The notes under the pieces: generated by a model
Told to the model about the DNA's origin: nothing
Seen by the model: the letters and a program-made list of their open reading frames with translations, nothing else
Databases searched by the model: none
Assembly (NCBI GenBank): GCA_018267155.1
Contig: JAFDZE010000069.1
Span: forward strand, 1-32,933
Source: Bacteroidota bacterium
GTDB lineage: Bacteria; Bacteroidota; Bacteroidia; Flavobacteriales_F; PHOS-HE28
Length of the DNA stretch: 32,933 bases
Direction of reading: 5' to 3'
Position numbers and translations under genes: made by a program
Shown: positions 24,071-32,123 of the stretch, piece by piece
Numbering within the stretch: position 1 is the first letter of the stretch
Layout: each line of letters starts with the position of its first letter

Positions 24071-24460
24071 ATGAAACGCAGCCACATCATCGCCATCACG
24101 ATCATCGCCATTGCGGTGGCCATGCTGGTGGGTTCCATGTACGACAGCAGTACCTACGCAAACATCGCCCAGGCCGCGGCCCAGCCCGACGAGGAGTTCC
24201 ATGTGGTGGGCACCTTGGACCGCTCGCAACCGGTGATCTACGAGCCGAGCACCAACGCGAGTTTGACCGAATTCGCGATCAACGACCTCGATGGCCGCAA
24301 CTGCCGGGTGAGGCTGGCCATGCCCAAGCCCAACGACCTGGACCGGAGCGAACGTGTCGTGCTCATCGGGTCGATGGGGCCCGACGGCACCTTCGACGCC
24401 AAGGACATGCTATTGAAGTGCCCCAGCAAGTACAACGAGGAGAACCGGATCGCGGGGTGA
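24071..24460 (+). CDS. ccmE: Heme chaperone CcmE, CxxxY variant
   Basis: The product has 129 residues: one N-terminal membrane anchor (about 5-22) and a periplasmic OB-fold domain. CcmE binds heme covalently and passes it to CcmF. In most members the ligand is a His in a HxxxY motif; here the equivalent stretch is CPSKY (C117, Y121), so this is the CxxxY class known from archaea and some anaerobic bacteria. The gene starts 3 bases after ccmD. The C-terminal tail after the motif is very short (YNEENRIAG). Confidence 0.93.
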   Translation: MKRSHIIAITIIAIAVAMLVGSMYDSSTYANIAQAAAQPDEEFHVVGTLDRSQPVIYEPSTNASLTEFAINDLDGRNCRVRLAMPKPNDLDRSERVVLIGSMGPDGTFDAKDMLLKCPSKYNEENRIAG

Positions 24461-24480
24461 GCAGAGTTTACGTACTACCT

Positions 24481-24569
24481 GTAGCAGGCAGCGGGCAGCA
24501 GGCAGGGCACGTTGCACGGCATGCGGCATATTGCCTGCTGCCCGCTGCTTGCTGCCCGCTGCCTGCTAC
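24481..24569. repeat. REP-like inverted repeat between ccmE and ccmF
   Basis: GTAGCAGGCAGCGGGCAGC (24481-24499) pairs perfectly with 24551-24569 over 19 bp. A second perfect pairing of 17 bp links 24488-24504 with 24532-24548. The two use the same left arm and so exclude each other. The sequence is built from CTGCC/CTGCT words and continues as CTGCTGCCTGCTC to 24581. It lies in the 151-base ccmE-ccmF gap, 43 bases before the chosen ccmF start, and could influence mRNA stability or ccmF expression. It resembles short dispersed palindromic elements. Confidence 0.88.
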
Positions 24570-24611
24570 CTGCTGCCTGCTCCCGATCGCACGCTACAAC
24601 ATCAACATCCG

Positions 24612-27341
24612 GTGACCTACACGGGTGAGCACACCTTCGCCGGGCAACTGGGCCACTGGCTCACGCTGACCTCGTTCGTGTGCGCGGTCTTTGCCGGCCT
24701 GGCCTTCCTGTTGAACAGCCGGAACGGCGATATGGGCTGGCGCTCGCTGGGGCGCCTCTTCTTCCGGCTCCATTCGGTTGCGGTGATCGGCGTGGTGGTC
24801 ACGCTTTTCATCATGCTCTTCAATCACTGGTACGAGTATGATTATGTGTGGAAGCACAGCAACTCGTCCATGCCGTTGCGCTACATCGCGAGTTGTTTCT
24901 GGGAAGGTCAGGAGGGCTCGTTCCTGCTCTTCACGTTCTGGAACATGGTGCTGGGCAACATCCTCATCTTCCGGGCGAAGGAGTGGGAAGGTCCGGTGCT
25001 GGCCGTCTTCGCACTGGCGCAGGTCTTCCTGGCCAGCATGCTGCTGGGTGTCCACATCATCCACGGCGAGGCCCAGGACGCGTTCGTACGCATCGGGAGC
25101 AGTCCCTTCCTGCTGATCCGCGAGCTGCCCGAGAACATCGGCCTGCCGTGGACCCGTTCAGCGGACTACCTCTCGAAGATCCCGCAATTCAAGGATGGCC
25201 GCGGGTTGAACCCGCTGCTCCAGAACTACTGGATGGTGCTCCACCCGCCCACGCTCTTTCTCGGTTTCAGCGCCACACTGGTGCCCTTCGCCTACGCTGT
25301 TGCCGGCCTGTGGAGGGAGCGGCTGAAGGAATGGATCACCCCCGCCCTGCCGTGGACCTTCTTCGGCATCATGGTGCTGGGCACGGGCATCCTCATGGGC
25401 GGTGCTTGGGCGTATGAGGCCCTCAGTTTCGGCGGCTTCTGGGCCTGGGACCCCGTGGAGAACGGATCCCTTGTTCCATGGATCGTTCTTGTGGGTTCGG
25501 GGCATCTCATGCTCATCAACAAGCGCAAGCCCACCTCCCTCTTCACCACGCTCCTGCTGGTGCTGGGCACCTGGCTGCTCGTGCTGTACAGCACCTTCCT
25601 CACCCGCAGCGGCGTGCTGGGCGATACCAGCGTCCACAGCTTCACCGGCGAGGGCATGATGCCGGGCTTGCTGACGCTCATCCTCACGTTCGTGGTACTG
25701 GGTACCGTCATGCTCAACCGCGACCGGCAGGTGCGCCTGTGGTACACCGGGCTCAGCACCGTGCTGCTGCTGCTCGGATGGTGGACGGACCGCCTCTCGA
25801 GCGCCATCCTCATTTTCGCCGGACTCACGTTGGCGACCACGGTGGTGGCCTACGGATCGCGCACCGCCTTCAAGGACACCGGCGAGGAGGAGGTCACCAG
25901 CCGCGAGTTCTGGCTCTTCATCGGCTCGTTGGTGCTGCTGCTCAGCGCCGTGCAGATCACGTGGACCACCTCCATCCCGGTGTACAACCTGCTGCTGGAG
26001 CCCCTGGGCGATGCCGTGAAGCGCGCGCCGCCGGTGGAGTCCATCCCCCACTACAACAAATGGCAGATCCCTTTCGCGTTCATCGTATCGCTGCTGGTTG
26101 CCGTTGGCCAATACCTGCGTTACGGGAGCACCGACGTACGGCGCTGCATGCGCGAACTGGCCCTCTCGTTGCTGGGCTCGGTACTGATCACCGGCTTGTG
26201 CGTGTGGCTGCTCCGCTACCGCGCGAACGAGGCCACGGTGGTCGCGCTCATCTTCGCCACATCCTTCGCCGCGCTGGCCAATACGGCGTACATCTTCCGT
26301 GTACTGAAGGGCAGCTTGCGCAACGCCGGCCCGAGCATCGCGCACACGGGCTTCGCACTGGTACTGCTGGGCGCCACCATCAGTACCAGTAAACAGGAAG
26401 CGATCAGCCGTAATGTGAAGGGCCCGCGGCTGAGCACCATGAGCAACGAGTTCAACGACAGCGAGGAGATGCTGTTGTACAAGGGAGACACCGTGCCCAT
26501 CGGCGATCGCTTCGTCACCTACACGGGCTCGCGCAAGGACGGGGTGAACCTGCATTTCGACATGGACTACCTCCGTGCGGTACCGCGCCACTTCAAGGCG
26601 GGCGACACGGTGCGGGTACGGAACTCCATCTTCGTGGCCACCGACGACCACGTGGCGGGCAACAGCTTCCTGTTGGACCAGCCCACCCACTGGCGTCCAC
26701 TGGACAGCGCCGCCCACCGGGTGTACTGGCACGCGTCCGCATGGAGCAGCACGCTACCGGCCGGGAAGGAGTTCTCGCTGGAGCCCTTCGTGCAACTGAA
26801 CCCACGCTTCGGCAACGTGGCCGAGCCCAGTACCCGTCACTGGCCGCAGCGCGACCTGTACACGCACATCCGCTACGCCAAGCTCGACCCCGAGGACACC
26901 ACCGATTTCATGCCGCCGCGCCTGTTCGAGAAAAGCGTGGGCGACACCATCATCACACCCACCTGCCTGATCGTGGTGGACAGCGTGCGTGCGGTACGCG
27001 ACAGCGTGATCGCCCGGCGGCTGGGACCGGAATTCGTGGCATACGCTCCCATCCTGAAGGTACGCGACCTGTACGACCCCACGCGCTGGTTCGAAGCACG
27101 ACCCGTGATCATCTACCGGCACGACCAGGTGGTAGGCAGCAAGGGATTCGGGATCCCCGCCTTGAACATGAAGCTGGATGTATCCAGCGTGAAGGACGGT
27201 GTCATCGGCATCAACGTGTACGAGCGCGAATTCGTGATCATGCAAGCCATCGTCTTCCCGGGCATCAACGTGCTATGGATCGGCTGCGTGCTCATGGCCA
27301 TTGGTACGGGCATGGCGGTGTGGCGGCGCGTACGGCGATAG
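24612..27341 (+). CDS. ccmF: Cytochrome c heme lyase subunit CcmF/CcsA-like, long form
   Basis: The product has 909 residues when started at GTG 24612 (MTYTGEHTFAGQLGHWL). The frame extends back to TTG 24531, but that part is encoded by the palindromic repeat and is rejected. Many membrane segments occupy the first ~620 residues. The heme-binding WWD motif is FGGFWAWDPVENGSLVPW, and conserved His residues are visible in FNHWYEYDYVW and MVLHPPTLFLGF. The last ~270 residues form a soluble periplasmic region followed by a final helix. CcmF with CcmH attaches heme from CcmE to apocytochrome c. The length exceeds the ~650 of proteobacterial CcmF. Confidence 0.93.
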   Translation: MTYTGEHTFAGQLGHWLTLTSFVCAVFAGLAFLLNSRNGDMGWRSLGRLFFRLHSVAVIGVVVTLFIMLFNHWYEYDYVWKHSNSSMPLRYIASCFWEGQEGSFLLFTFWNMVLGNILIFRAKEWEGPVLAVFALAQVFLASMLLGVHIIHGEAQDAFVRIGSSPFLLIRELPENIGLPWTRSADYLSKIPQFKDGRGLNPLLQNYWMVLHPPTLFLGFSATLVPFAYAVAGLWRERLKEWITPALPWTFFGIMVLGTGILMGGAWAYEALSFGGFWAWDPVENGSLVPWIVLVGSGHLMLINKRKPTSLFTTLLLVLGTWLLVLYSTFLTRSGVLGDTSVHSFTGEGMMPGLLTLILTFVVLGTVMLNRDRQVRLWYTGLSTVLLLLGWWTDRLSSAILIFAGLTLATTVVAYGSRTAFKDTGEEEVTSREFWLFIGSLVLLLSAVQITWTTSIPVYNLLLEPLGDAVKRAPPVESIPHYNKWQIPFAFIVSLLVAVGQYLRYGSTDVRRCMRELALSLLGSVLITGLCVWLLRYRANEATVVALIFATSFAALANTAYIFRVLKGSLRNAGPSIAHTGFALVLLGATISTSKQEAISRNVKGPRLSTMSNEFNDSEEMLLYKGDTVPIGDRFVTYTGSRKDGVNLHFDMDYLRAVPRHFKAGDTVRVRNSIFVATDDHVAGNSFLLDQPTHWRPLDSAAHRVYWHASAWSSTLPAGKEFSLEPFVQLNPRFGNVAEPSTRHWPQRDLYTHIRYAKLDPEDTTDFMPPRLFEKSVGDTIITPTCLIVVDSVRAVRDSVIARRLGPEFVAYAPILKVRDLYDPTRWFEARPVIIYRHDQVVGSKGFGIPALNMKLDVSSVKDGVIGINVYEREFVIMQAIVFPGINVLWIGCVLMAIGTGMAVWRRVRR

Positions 27342-27353
27342 GACGCGCGCCCA

Positions 27354-27380
27354 TTGGTAGCGGGCCACCTCCTATCTTTG
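27354..27380 (+). promoter_or_regulatory. Promoter of the DUF349 gene
   Basis: TATCTTTG at 27373-27380 is an exact TAnnTTTG box. A TTG at 27354-27356 lies 16 bases upstream, close to the Bacteroidota spacing. The ATG is 39 bases past the box. Confidence 0.62.
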
Positions 27381-27419
27381 GCCGTGCGGCCGCCCTTCCC
27401 TTTCGCCGCAGCCGATCCG

Positions 27420-29351
27420 ATGTCAACGAAAGCAGCGCTCATCGAGCGCATGGAGGCCCTGCTCCAAAGTCCCGATGTGGAACAGGCCCAGGAACATGTG
27501 GACACCCTGAAGGAGTCCTACGAAGCACTCGTGGCGGCGGCCCGCCAGGAAGCCGTTGCGCAGCACGAAGCACCCGTGGCCATCGAAAGCGCCGAAGGCG
27601 AGGCGGTCGCGGAGCCCGAAGTGCCCGAGGTCCCCTCGCAACCCATCGAGAGTGCCATACTGCAAGACGAGGATGACAAAAAATTCAAGCAGCTCCTCGA
27701 CGCCTTCAACACGAAGGTGAACGACATCCGCCGTCAGCGCCAGAAGCAGGAGGCCGACAACCTGGCCGCGAAGCAGGCCATCATGGAGGAATTGCGCACC
27801 ATGATAAGTTCCGAGGAGAACATCGGCTCGGCCTTCCAGCGGTTCAACGAGCTGGGCGAAAAGTGGAAGACCATCGGCCCCGTGCCGCAGCAGAACTACC
27901 GCGACCTGCAGCGCGACTACAGCCACCTGCGGGACGAGTTCTTCTACCACATCCGCATCTACAAGGAACTGCGCGATCACGACCTCAAGAAGAACACGGC
28001 GCTCAAGCAAGCGCTCATCGCCGACATGGAGGCCGTGCAGAAGGCCGAAACCGTGAAGGAAGCCGAGCTCCGGGTGAAAGAATACCAGGAGAAATGGCAC
28101 CAGATCGGTCCCGTGGTGAAGGAGGAGTGGGAAAGCATCCGCGACGGGTTCTGGAACGCCACGCGCGTGGTGTACGATCGGATCAACGAACACTACCGCG
28201 CACGCCGTGCGGAACATGACGCCAACCTGCAAGCCAAGGAAGCCCTGATCGAGAAGGTGCGGACCCTGGTGGCCGGCATGGAGGCGCACAACGCCAAGGA
28301 TTGGAAGGCCCTCACCGACCAGATACTGGAGCTGCAGAACGCGTGGAAGGCCATCGGCTTCGCCACCAAGAAGGACAATGAGCGCGTGTGGAAGGAATTC
28401 CGCAACGCCTGCAACACCTTCTTCGACCAGAAGAACACGTTCTTCGGTGAGCTGAAGGGGCAGTACAAGGCGGCGTACGACAAGAAGCAGGCGCTCCTGC
28501 AGGAGGCCATCAAGCTGAAGGACAGCACCGACTGGCGCCAGACGGCCGACAAGCTGAAGGTGATGCAGGCGCAATGGAAGGAAGCCGGGAGCGCCGGTCC
28601 GCGAGACGAGAACAAGCTCTGGAGCAGATTCCGCGAGGCGTGCGACGGTTTCTTCCAGCACCGCAAGGCCCACTTCGATGCGCTGGACGCCGAGCAGGCC
28701 GTACACGTGGTCGACAAGGAGCAACTACTTTCAGAACTGGAGAATTTCCAACATCTCCCGGACCGTTCGGCCACGCTCGACGCGCTGAAGGCCTTCAGTG
28801 CCCGCTGGATGAACAGCGGCCGGGTGGGCCCCAAGGTGTTCGACAAGATGAACGCGCGTTACCGGGCGGCCATGGACAAGCAGTACGGGCTGTTGCGTGT
28901 CAACGCCGAGGAACGCCGACGCATGGCATTCACGAGCCGTGTTGACGATTTGAAGGCCGCGCCCGATGGCGAGCATCGCCTGGAGAAGGAGGCGCGTTTC
29001 ATCAAGCGGAAGATCGAGGAGATCGAGGGCGAGATGAAACAGATGGACCGCAACATGGGCATGTTCAACTTCAAGAGCGCCAGTGGCGAGGCCATGAAGA
29101 AGGACATGGAGAAGAAGATCGAGCGGGCACGGCAGGACATCGAACGGCTGCGCGGTCAGCATCGCGAACTCGTGCGGGAGATACGCGGTGAGGCCGCGCC
29201 CAAACCGGCCACGAACGCAACCGCCGCATCCGTGGGGTCCACTCAGGAGGAACCCGTTGTACCGTCGCCGCCTGATCCCGCTGCGGAGGAGACCGTTGCA
29301 CCCATCACTCCACCGGCCGGCGAACAAGCCACCGAAGCGACAGCTTCCTGA
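27420..29351 (+). CDS. DUF349 repeat coiled-coil protein
   Basis: The product has 643 residues starting MSTKAALIERMEALLQSPD; ATG 27420 is chosen because the upstream frame runs through the promoter. After an acidic N-terminal region (to about 85), four or more helical DUF349 repeats of about 70 residues follow. Each is marked by W..IGPV, W..IG or W..AG followed by a F..A.....R pattern (EKWKTIGPVPQQNY, EKWHQIGPVVKEEW, NAWKAIGFATKKDN, AQWKEAGSAGPRDE). A coiled coil follows (about 520-600), then a Pro/Ala/Thr-rich tail. There is no signal peptide, so it is probably cytoplasmic. The molecular role of the family is not established. It begins a three-gene run. Confidence 0.9.
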   Translation: MSTKAALIERMEALLQSPDVEQAQEHVDTLKESYEALVAAARQEAVAQHEAPVAIESAEGEAVAEPEVPEVPSQPIESAILQDEDDKKFKQLLDAFNTKVNDIRRQRQKQEADNLAAKQAIMEELRTMISSEENIGSAFQRFNELGEKWKTIGPVPQQNYRDLQRDYSHLRDEFFYHIRIYKELRDHDLKKNTALKQALIADMEAVQKAETVKEAELRVKEYQEKWHQIGPVVKEEWESIRDGFWNATRVVYDRINEHYRARRAEHDANLQAKEALIEKVRTLVAGMEAHNAKDWKALTDQILELQNAWKAIGFATKKDNERVWKEFRNACNTFFDQKNTFFGELKGQYKAAYDKKQALLQEAIKLKDSTDWRQTADKLKVMQAQWKEAGSAGPRDENKLWSRFREACDGFFQHRKAHFDALDAEQAVHVVDKEQLLSELENFQHLPDRSATLDALKAFSARWMNSGRVGPKVFDKMNARYRAAMDKQYGLLRVNAEERRRMAFTSRVDDLKAAPDGEHRLEKEARFIKRKIEEIEGEMKQMDRNMGMFNFKSASGEAMKKDMEKKIERARQDIERLRGQHRELVREIRGEAAPKPATNATAASVGSTQEEPVVPSPPDPAAEETVAPITPPAGEQATEATAS

Positions 29352-29356
29352 TCCGT

Positions 29357-29785
29357 GTGAGGTCTTCAGCGCACCTCGTTGTCAGCTTGGAAGTACCCGT
29401 GGCCTGGGGCGAACAGGACCTGTTCGGGCATGTGAACAACATCGTCTACTTCCGCTATTTTGAAAGCGTGCGCATGCACTACCTGGAGCGGATCGGCGTG
29501 CTGCGCACACACGCGGAGAGCGGCCTCGGCGTGATCCTGGCCAGCACCACGTGCGATTTCAAGAAACCCGTGACCTGGCCCCAACGACTCACCATCCGGA
29601 CAGGTATGAGCCGCATCGGGAACACGAGTTTCACCATGGACTACCTGATCACCGATGAGGAAGGAGCGACGGTGGCCATCGGGACCAGTGTGCAGGTGAT
29701 GTACGACTACAGGGCAAGTAGCAAGATCCCTATAACCGAGGAGGTACGAGCGGCCATCGCACGCATCCAGACCGTTCCAACATGA
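29357..29785 (+). CDS. Acyl-CoA thioesterase, 4HBT hot-dog family
   Basis: The product has 142 residues of single hot-dog fold. The family motif is WGEQDLFGHVNNIVYFRYFE (17-36), with catalytic Asp D21 and Glu in place of the more usual first Asp. It should hydrolyse acyl-CoA thioesters in the cytoplasm; chain length cannot be inferred. GTG 29357 lies 5 bases after the DUF349 stop, and its TGA overlaps the next ATG, so it is in an operon. Confidence 0.9.
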   Translation: MRSSAHLVVSLEVPVAWGEQDLFGHVNNIVYFRYFESVRMHYLERIGVLRTHAESGLGVILASTTCDFKKPVTWPQRLTIRTGMSRIGNTSFTMDYLITDEEGATVAIGTSVQVMYDYRASSKIPITEEVRAAIARIQTVPT

Positions 29786-30294
29786 TGAAAAGCCGCATTC
29801 CACTGGCCATGCTGGTGTGGGCCACGGCCTGCTCAGCGCCGACTCCCCCACCCCGTACGGATCCCGCTCCGGAGCTTCCGGCCGTTGCCGATCCATTGGC
29901 GCTCCACCGGGGGCTCCTTGGCGATTGGGTGGACCGGAGCTCGCCCCGCTTCACCTGCTTCGAACACTGGAGCGCACAGGGCGACAGCATGCTCAACGGC
30001 TTCGGTTACGTGCTGGCGAAAAATGATACCGTTTTTGTCGAGAATCTGCGTATCGAGGCGATCAACGGTGCCGTGGTGTATTCGGCCCGGATCAACAGCC
30101 AGAACGGTGGTCAGTGGGTACCGTTCACCGCCCTGCCCGGCGGCCCCGACTCACTGGTGTACGAGAACCCCGGGCATGACTTCCCACAGTGCATCACCTA
30201 CGTCAGGGACAGCACGGGCGGCTGGGAGGTGACCACCACCGGGAACGAGAACGGCACGGAAAGGCTGGAGCGGTTCCATTTCGTGCGGTTGTAA
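29782..30294 (+). CDS. DUF6265 family lipoprotein
   Basis: The product has 170 residues. The N-terminus is a lipoprotein signal ending ATAC (C17), followed by a Pro-rich linker. The domain shows GLLGDWVD, EHWSAQGDSMLNGFGYV, VFVENLRIEAINGAVVYSA, then YENPGHDFPQCITYV, which matches DUF6265. The fold is probably a lipocalin-like barrel, but its ligand or role is unknown. ATG 29782 overlaps the thioesterase stop (ATGATG), so it is translationally coupled. It converges with the ABC ATPase gene 27 bases downstream, with no clear terminator between. Confidence 0.88.
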   Translation: MMKSRIPLAMLVWATACSAPTPPPRTDPAPELPAVADPLALHRGLLGDWVDRSSPRFTCFEHWSAQGDSMLNGFGYVLAKNDTVFVENLRIEAINGAVVYSARINSQNGGQWVPFTALPGGPDSLVYENPGHDFPQCITYVRDSTGGWEVTTTGNENGTERLERFHFVRL

Positions 30295-30321
30295 GGATGG
30301 CGTCGCCCCCGTCTTCTCCCC

Positions 30322-31086
30322 TCACCGCTCGAACCGGTGCGTGCCGCCCGAGTCAAAGCGGATACCGCTTCCCGCGAACGTCCGTTCCAAGGTACCGGTG
30401 TTGAGCGCCTCGGCGTGCGTGCCGGTCCATAGCGCACCATCACTGATCAGGAGCAGGCGATCGCTGAGGTCGATGGCCAGTTGTAGGTCGTGCGTGCTGA
30501 AGAGGACGCTTTTCCCCTCCACATGCGCAACCTGGCGGAGCATGCGAACGATGGCGGCCCGGTTGGGCAGGTCGAGGAAGGCTGTGGGCTCGTCAAGCAG
30601 GATCAGGGGCGTGTCCTGGGCGAGGGCCCGGGCGATGATCACCTTCTGGCATTCGCCATCGCTGCACGTGTGCAGGGCTTTCTGGCGCAAGTGATCCGCA
30701 CCGGTCAACCGGAGTGCGCGGTCCACTTGGGCGTGATCGTCGGTCGTGAGCGTGCCCCAACGACCGGTCCAAGGCTGGCGTCCCAAAGCCACCAGCGTCT
30801 CCACGTCCAGTTGCCCGGTTGGTGGGCGACCAGTGAGCACAACGGCCACCTTCCGCGCACGCTGTGCTGCTCCGAGCAGAGCGATCGGCACGCCTTCCAC
30901 GCGGACCTCTCCCGTCAAGGCCGGTTGAAGGCCGGCCAGGGTGCGCAGCAGCGTGCTCTTGCCCGAGCCGTTCACGCCGAGCAGTGCCACTGACTCCCTC
31001 GCACCGATGTCAAAATTGATTCCTGAAAGCAAGGAATGATTTCCGTGACCGATGGCCAGATCCCGGACCTGCAAGGCCGAACTCAT
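30322..31086 (-). CDS. FecE-type ABC transporter ATP-binding protein
   Basis: The product has 254 residues. Walker A is GVNGSGKST (37-45), the signature is CSDGECQKV (141-149) and Walker B is LILLDEP (161-167), with an H-loop in STHDLQLA. The segment VVLTGRPP (82-89) occupies the Q-loop position without a Gln, as in some Bacteroidota homologues. The ATPase powers uptake of iron complexes, heme or cobalamin with the FecCD-type permease whose gene overlaps it by 4 bases. The substrate-binding protein is not in the window, so the substrate is open. Confidence 0.93.
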   Translation of the reverse strand: MSSALQVRDLAIGHGNHSLLSGINFDIGARESVALLGVNGSGKSTLLRTLAGLQPALTGEVRVEGVPIALLGAAQRARKVAVVLTGRPPTGQLDVETLVALGRQPWTGRWGTLTTDDHAQVDRALRLTGADHLRQKALHTCSDGECQKVIIARALAQDTPLILLDEPTAFLDLPNRAAIVRMLRQVAHVEGKSVLFSTHDLQLAIDLSDRLLLISDGALWTGTHAEALNTGTLERTFAGSGIRFDSGGTHRFER

Positions 31087-32084
31087 GATCGGAACCGGTT
31101 ATTCCCGCCCAAGAGCACCCAGAGTACCACGGGAGCACCGAGCAAGCTGGTAACGGCGTTCAGGGGCAGGCCTGCTGCCACCCGCACGATCAGATCGCAA
31201 CCGATCGCGAGCGTGGCACCAAGCGTGATGCTCGCTGGCATGAGAACGGTGTGATCGCTGGTGCGCACGAAGAGGCGGGCGACGTGGGGCACGGCCAGGC
31301 CGAGGAATGATACGGGCCCACAGAAAGCGGTGACCACACCCGCAAGAAGACCGGTGGTCGCGATGGCGATGCGTCGCGTGCGGGCGACGTCGGTACCCAT
31401 GCTGGTAGCATACGCATCGCCAAGGAGCAATGCATTGAGCGGTTTCACCAGGGCCACAGCCGCGCCGGTACCCAGGAGAACGGGTACGCCCAATCCCAGG
31501 ATCCGATCCCCCCGTAGCGCGCCAAAGGTGCCCATGCCCCACATCACCTGGTCCTTCAGGGCCTGCGCCGTACTGGAGGATTGGAGCACGCTCACCACGG
31601 CTGAGCAGAGGTAACCGGTCATCAGGCCGACGATCAGGAGGGTGAGGCCATCGCCGATGCGCCGGTCGGCCAGCACGATGAGCAGGAGTACACCAGCGGC
31701 TCCGGCCAGGGCGGCCGCCACGAGTGTGACGTCCTTGGGCAAGGGCAGGAAGGTAGCGGCACCGGTGAGCGTAGCCACCGCCACGCCGAGGCCCGCACCG
31801 CTGGTGATGCCCAGCACACCCGGCCCCGCCAGTGGATTCCGGAAGATGGTCTGCATGATGAGTCCTGCCGCTGCGAGCCCGCTTCCTGCCAGGGCAGCGG
31901 TGATCACCTGGGGCAGTCGCACCTGCCGCACGATGATGGCGGACGTACCATCCGGAAGGGATCCGCTGAGCGCGCCCCAGACCTCACTGAACGGCACATG
32001 CACACTACCGATGCACAAGCCCAGCGCAGCGAGTAGCACGCCCGCAATAGCGAAGACCATGGACCATAGGATGCCGTTGCGCAT
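31083..32084 (-). CDS. FecCD-type ABC transporter permease (iron complex/heme/cobalamin)
   Basis: The product has 333 residues with about ten membrane segments. Family signatures are VRLPQVITAALAGSGLAAAG, IFRNPLAGPGVLGITSGAGL, GPVSFLGLAVPHVARL and a C-terminal AAGLPLNAVTSLLGAPVV. It forms the membrane channel of a type II importer with the downstream ATPase (ATGA-type overlap). A box CATCTTTG lies 10 bases before the ATG. Confidence 0.94.
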   Translation of the reverse strand: MRNGILWSMVFAIAGVLLAALGLCIGSVHVPFSEVWGALSGSLPDGTSAIIVRQVRLPQVITAALAGSGLAAAGLIMQTIFRNPLAGPGVLGITSGAGLGVAVATLTGAATFLPLPKDVTLVAAALAGAAGVLLLIVLADRRIGDGLTLLIVGLMTGYLCSAVVSVLQSSSTAQALKDQVMWGMGTFGALRGDRILGLGVPVLLGTGAAVALVKPLNALLLGDAYATSMGTDVARTRRIAIATTGLLAGVVTAFCGPVSFLGLAVPHVARLFVRTSDHTVLMPASITLGATLAIGCDLIVRVAAGLPLNAVTSLLGAPVVLWVLLGGNNRFRS

Positions 32085-32094
32085 GGGACGCGGG

Positions 32095-32102
32095 CAAAGA
32101 TG
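32095..32102 (-). promoter_or_regulatory. Putative -7 box for the ABC permease/ATPase genes
   Basis: The minus strand reads CATCTTTG, one mismatch from TAnnTTTG, and ends 10 bases before the ATG at 32084. A transcript from it would have a very short leader. Confidence 0.4.
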
Positions 32103-32123
32103 CGACCTGCGCGCTTGGTCGAC

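Noticed and set aside
24531-24611. TTG start extending CcmF by 27 residues
   Set aside because: The extension is encoded by the palindromic repeat and has no family counterpart; GTG 24612 starts at the conserved region.
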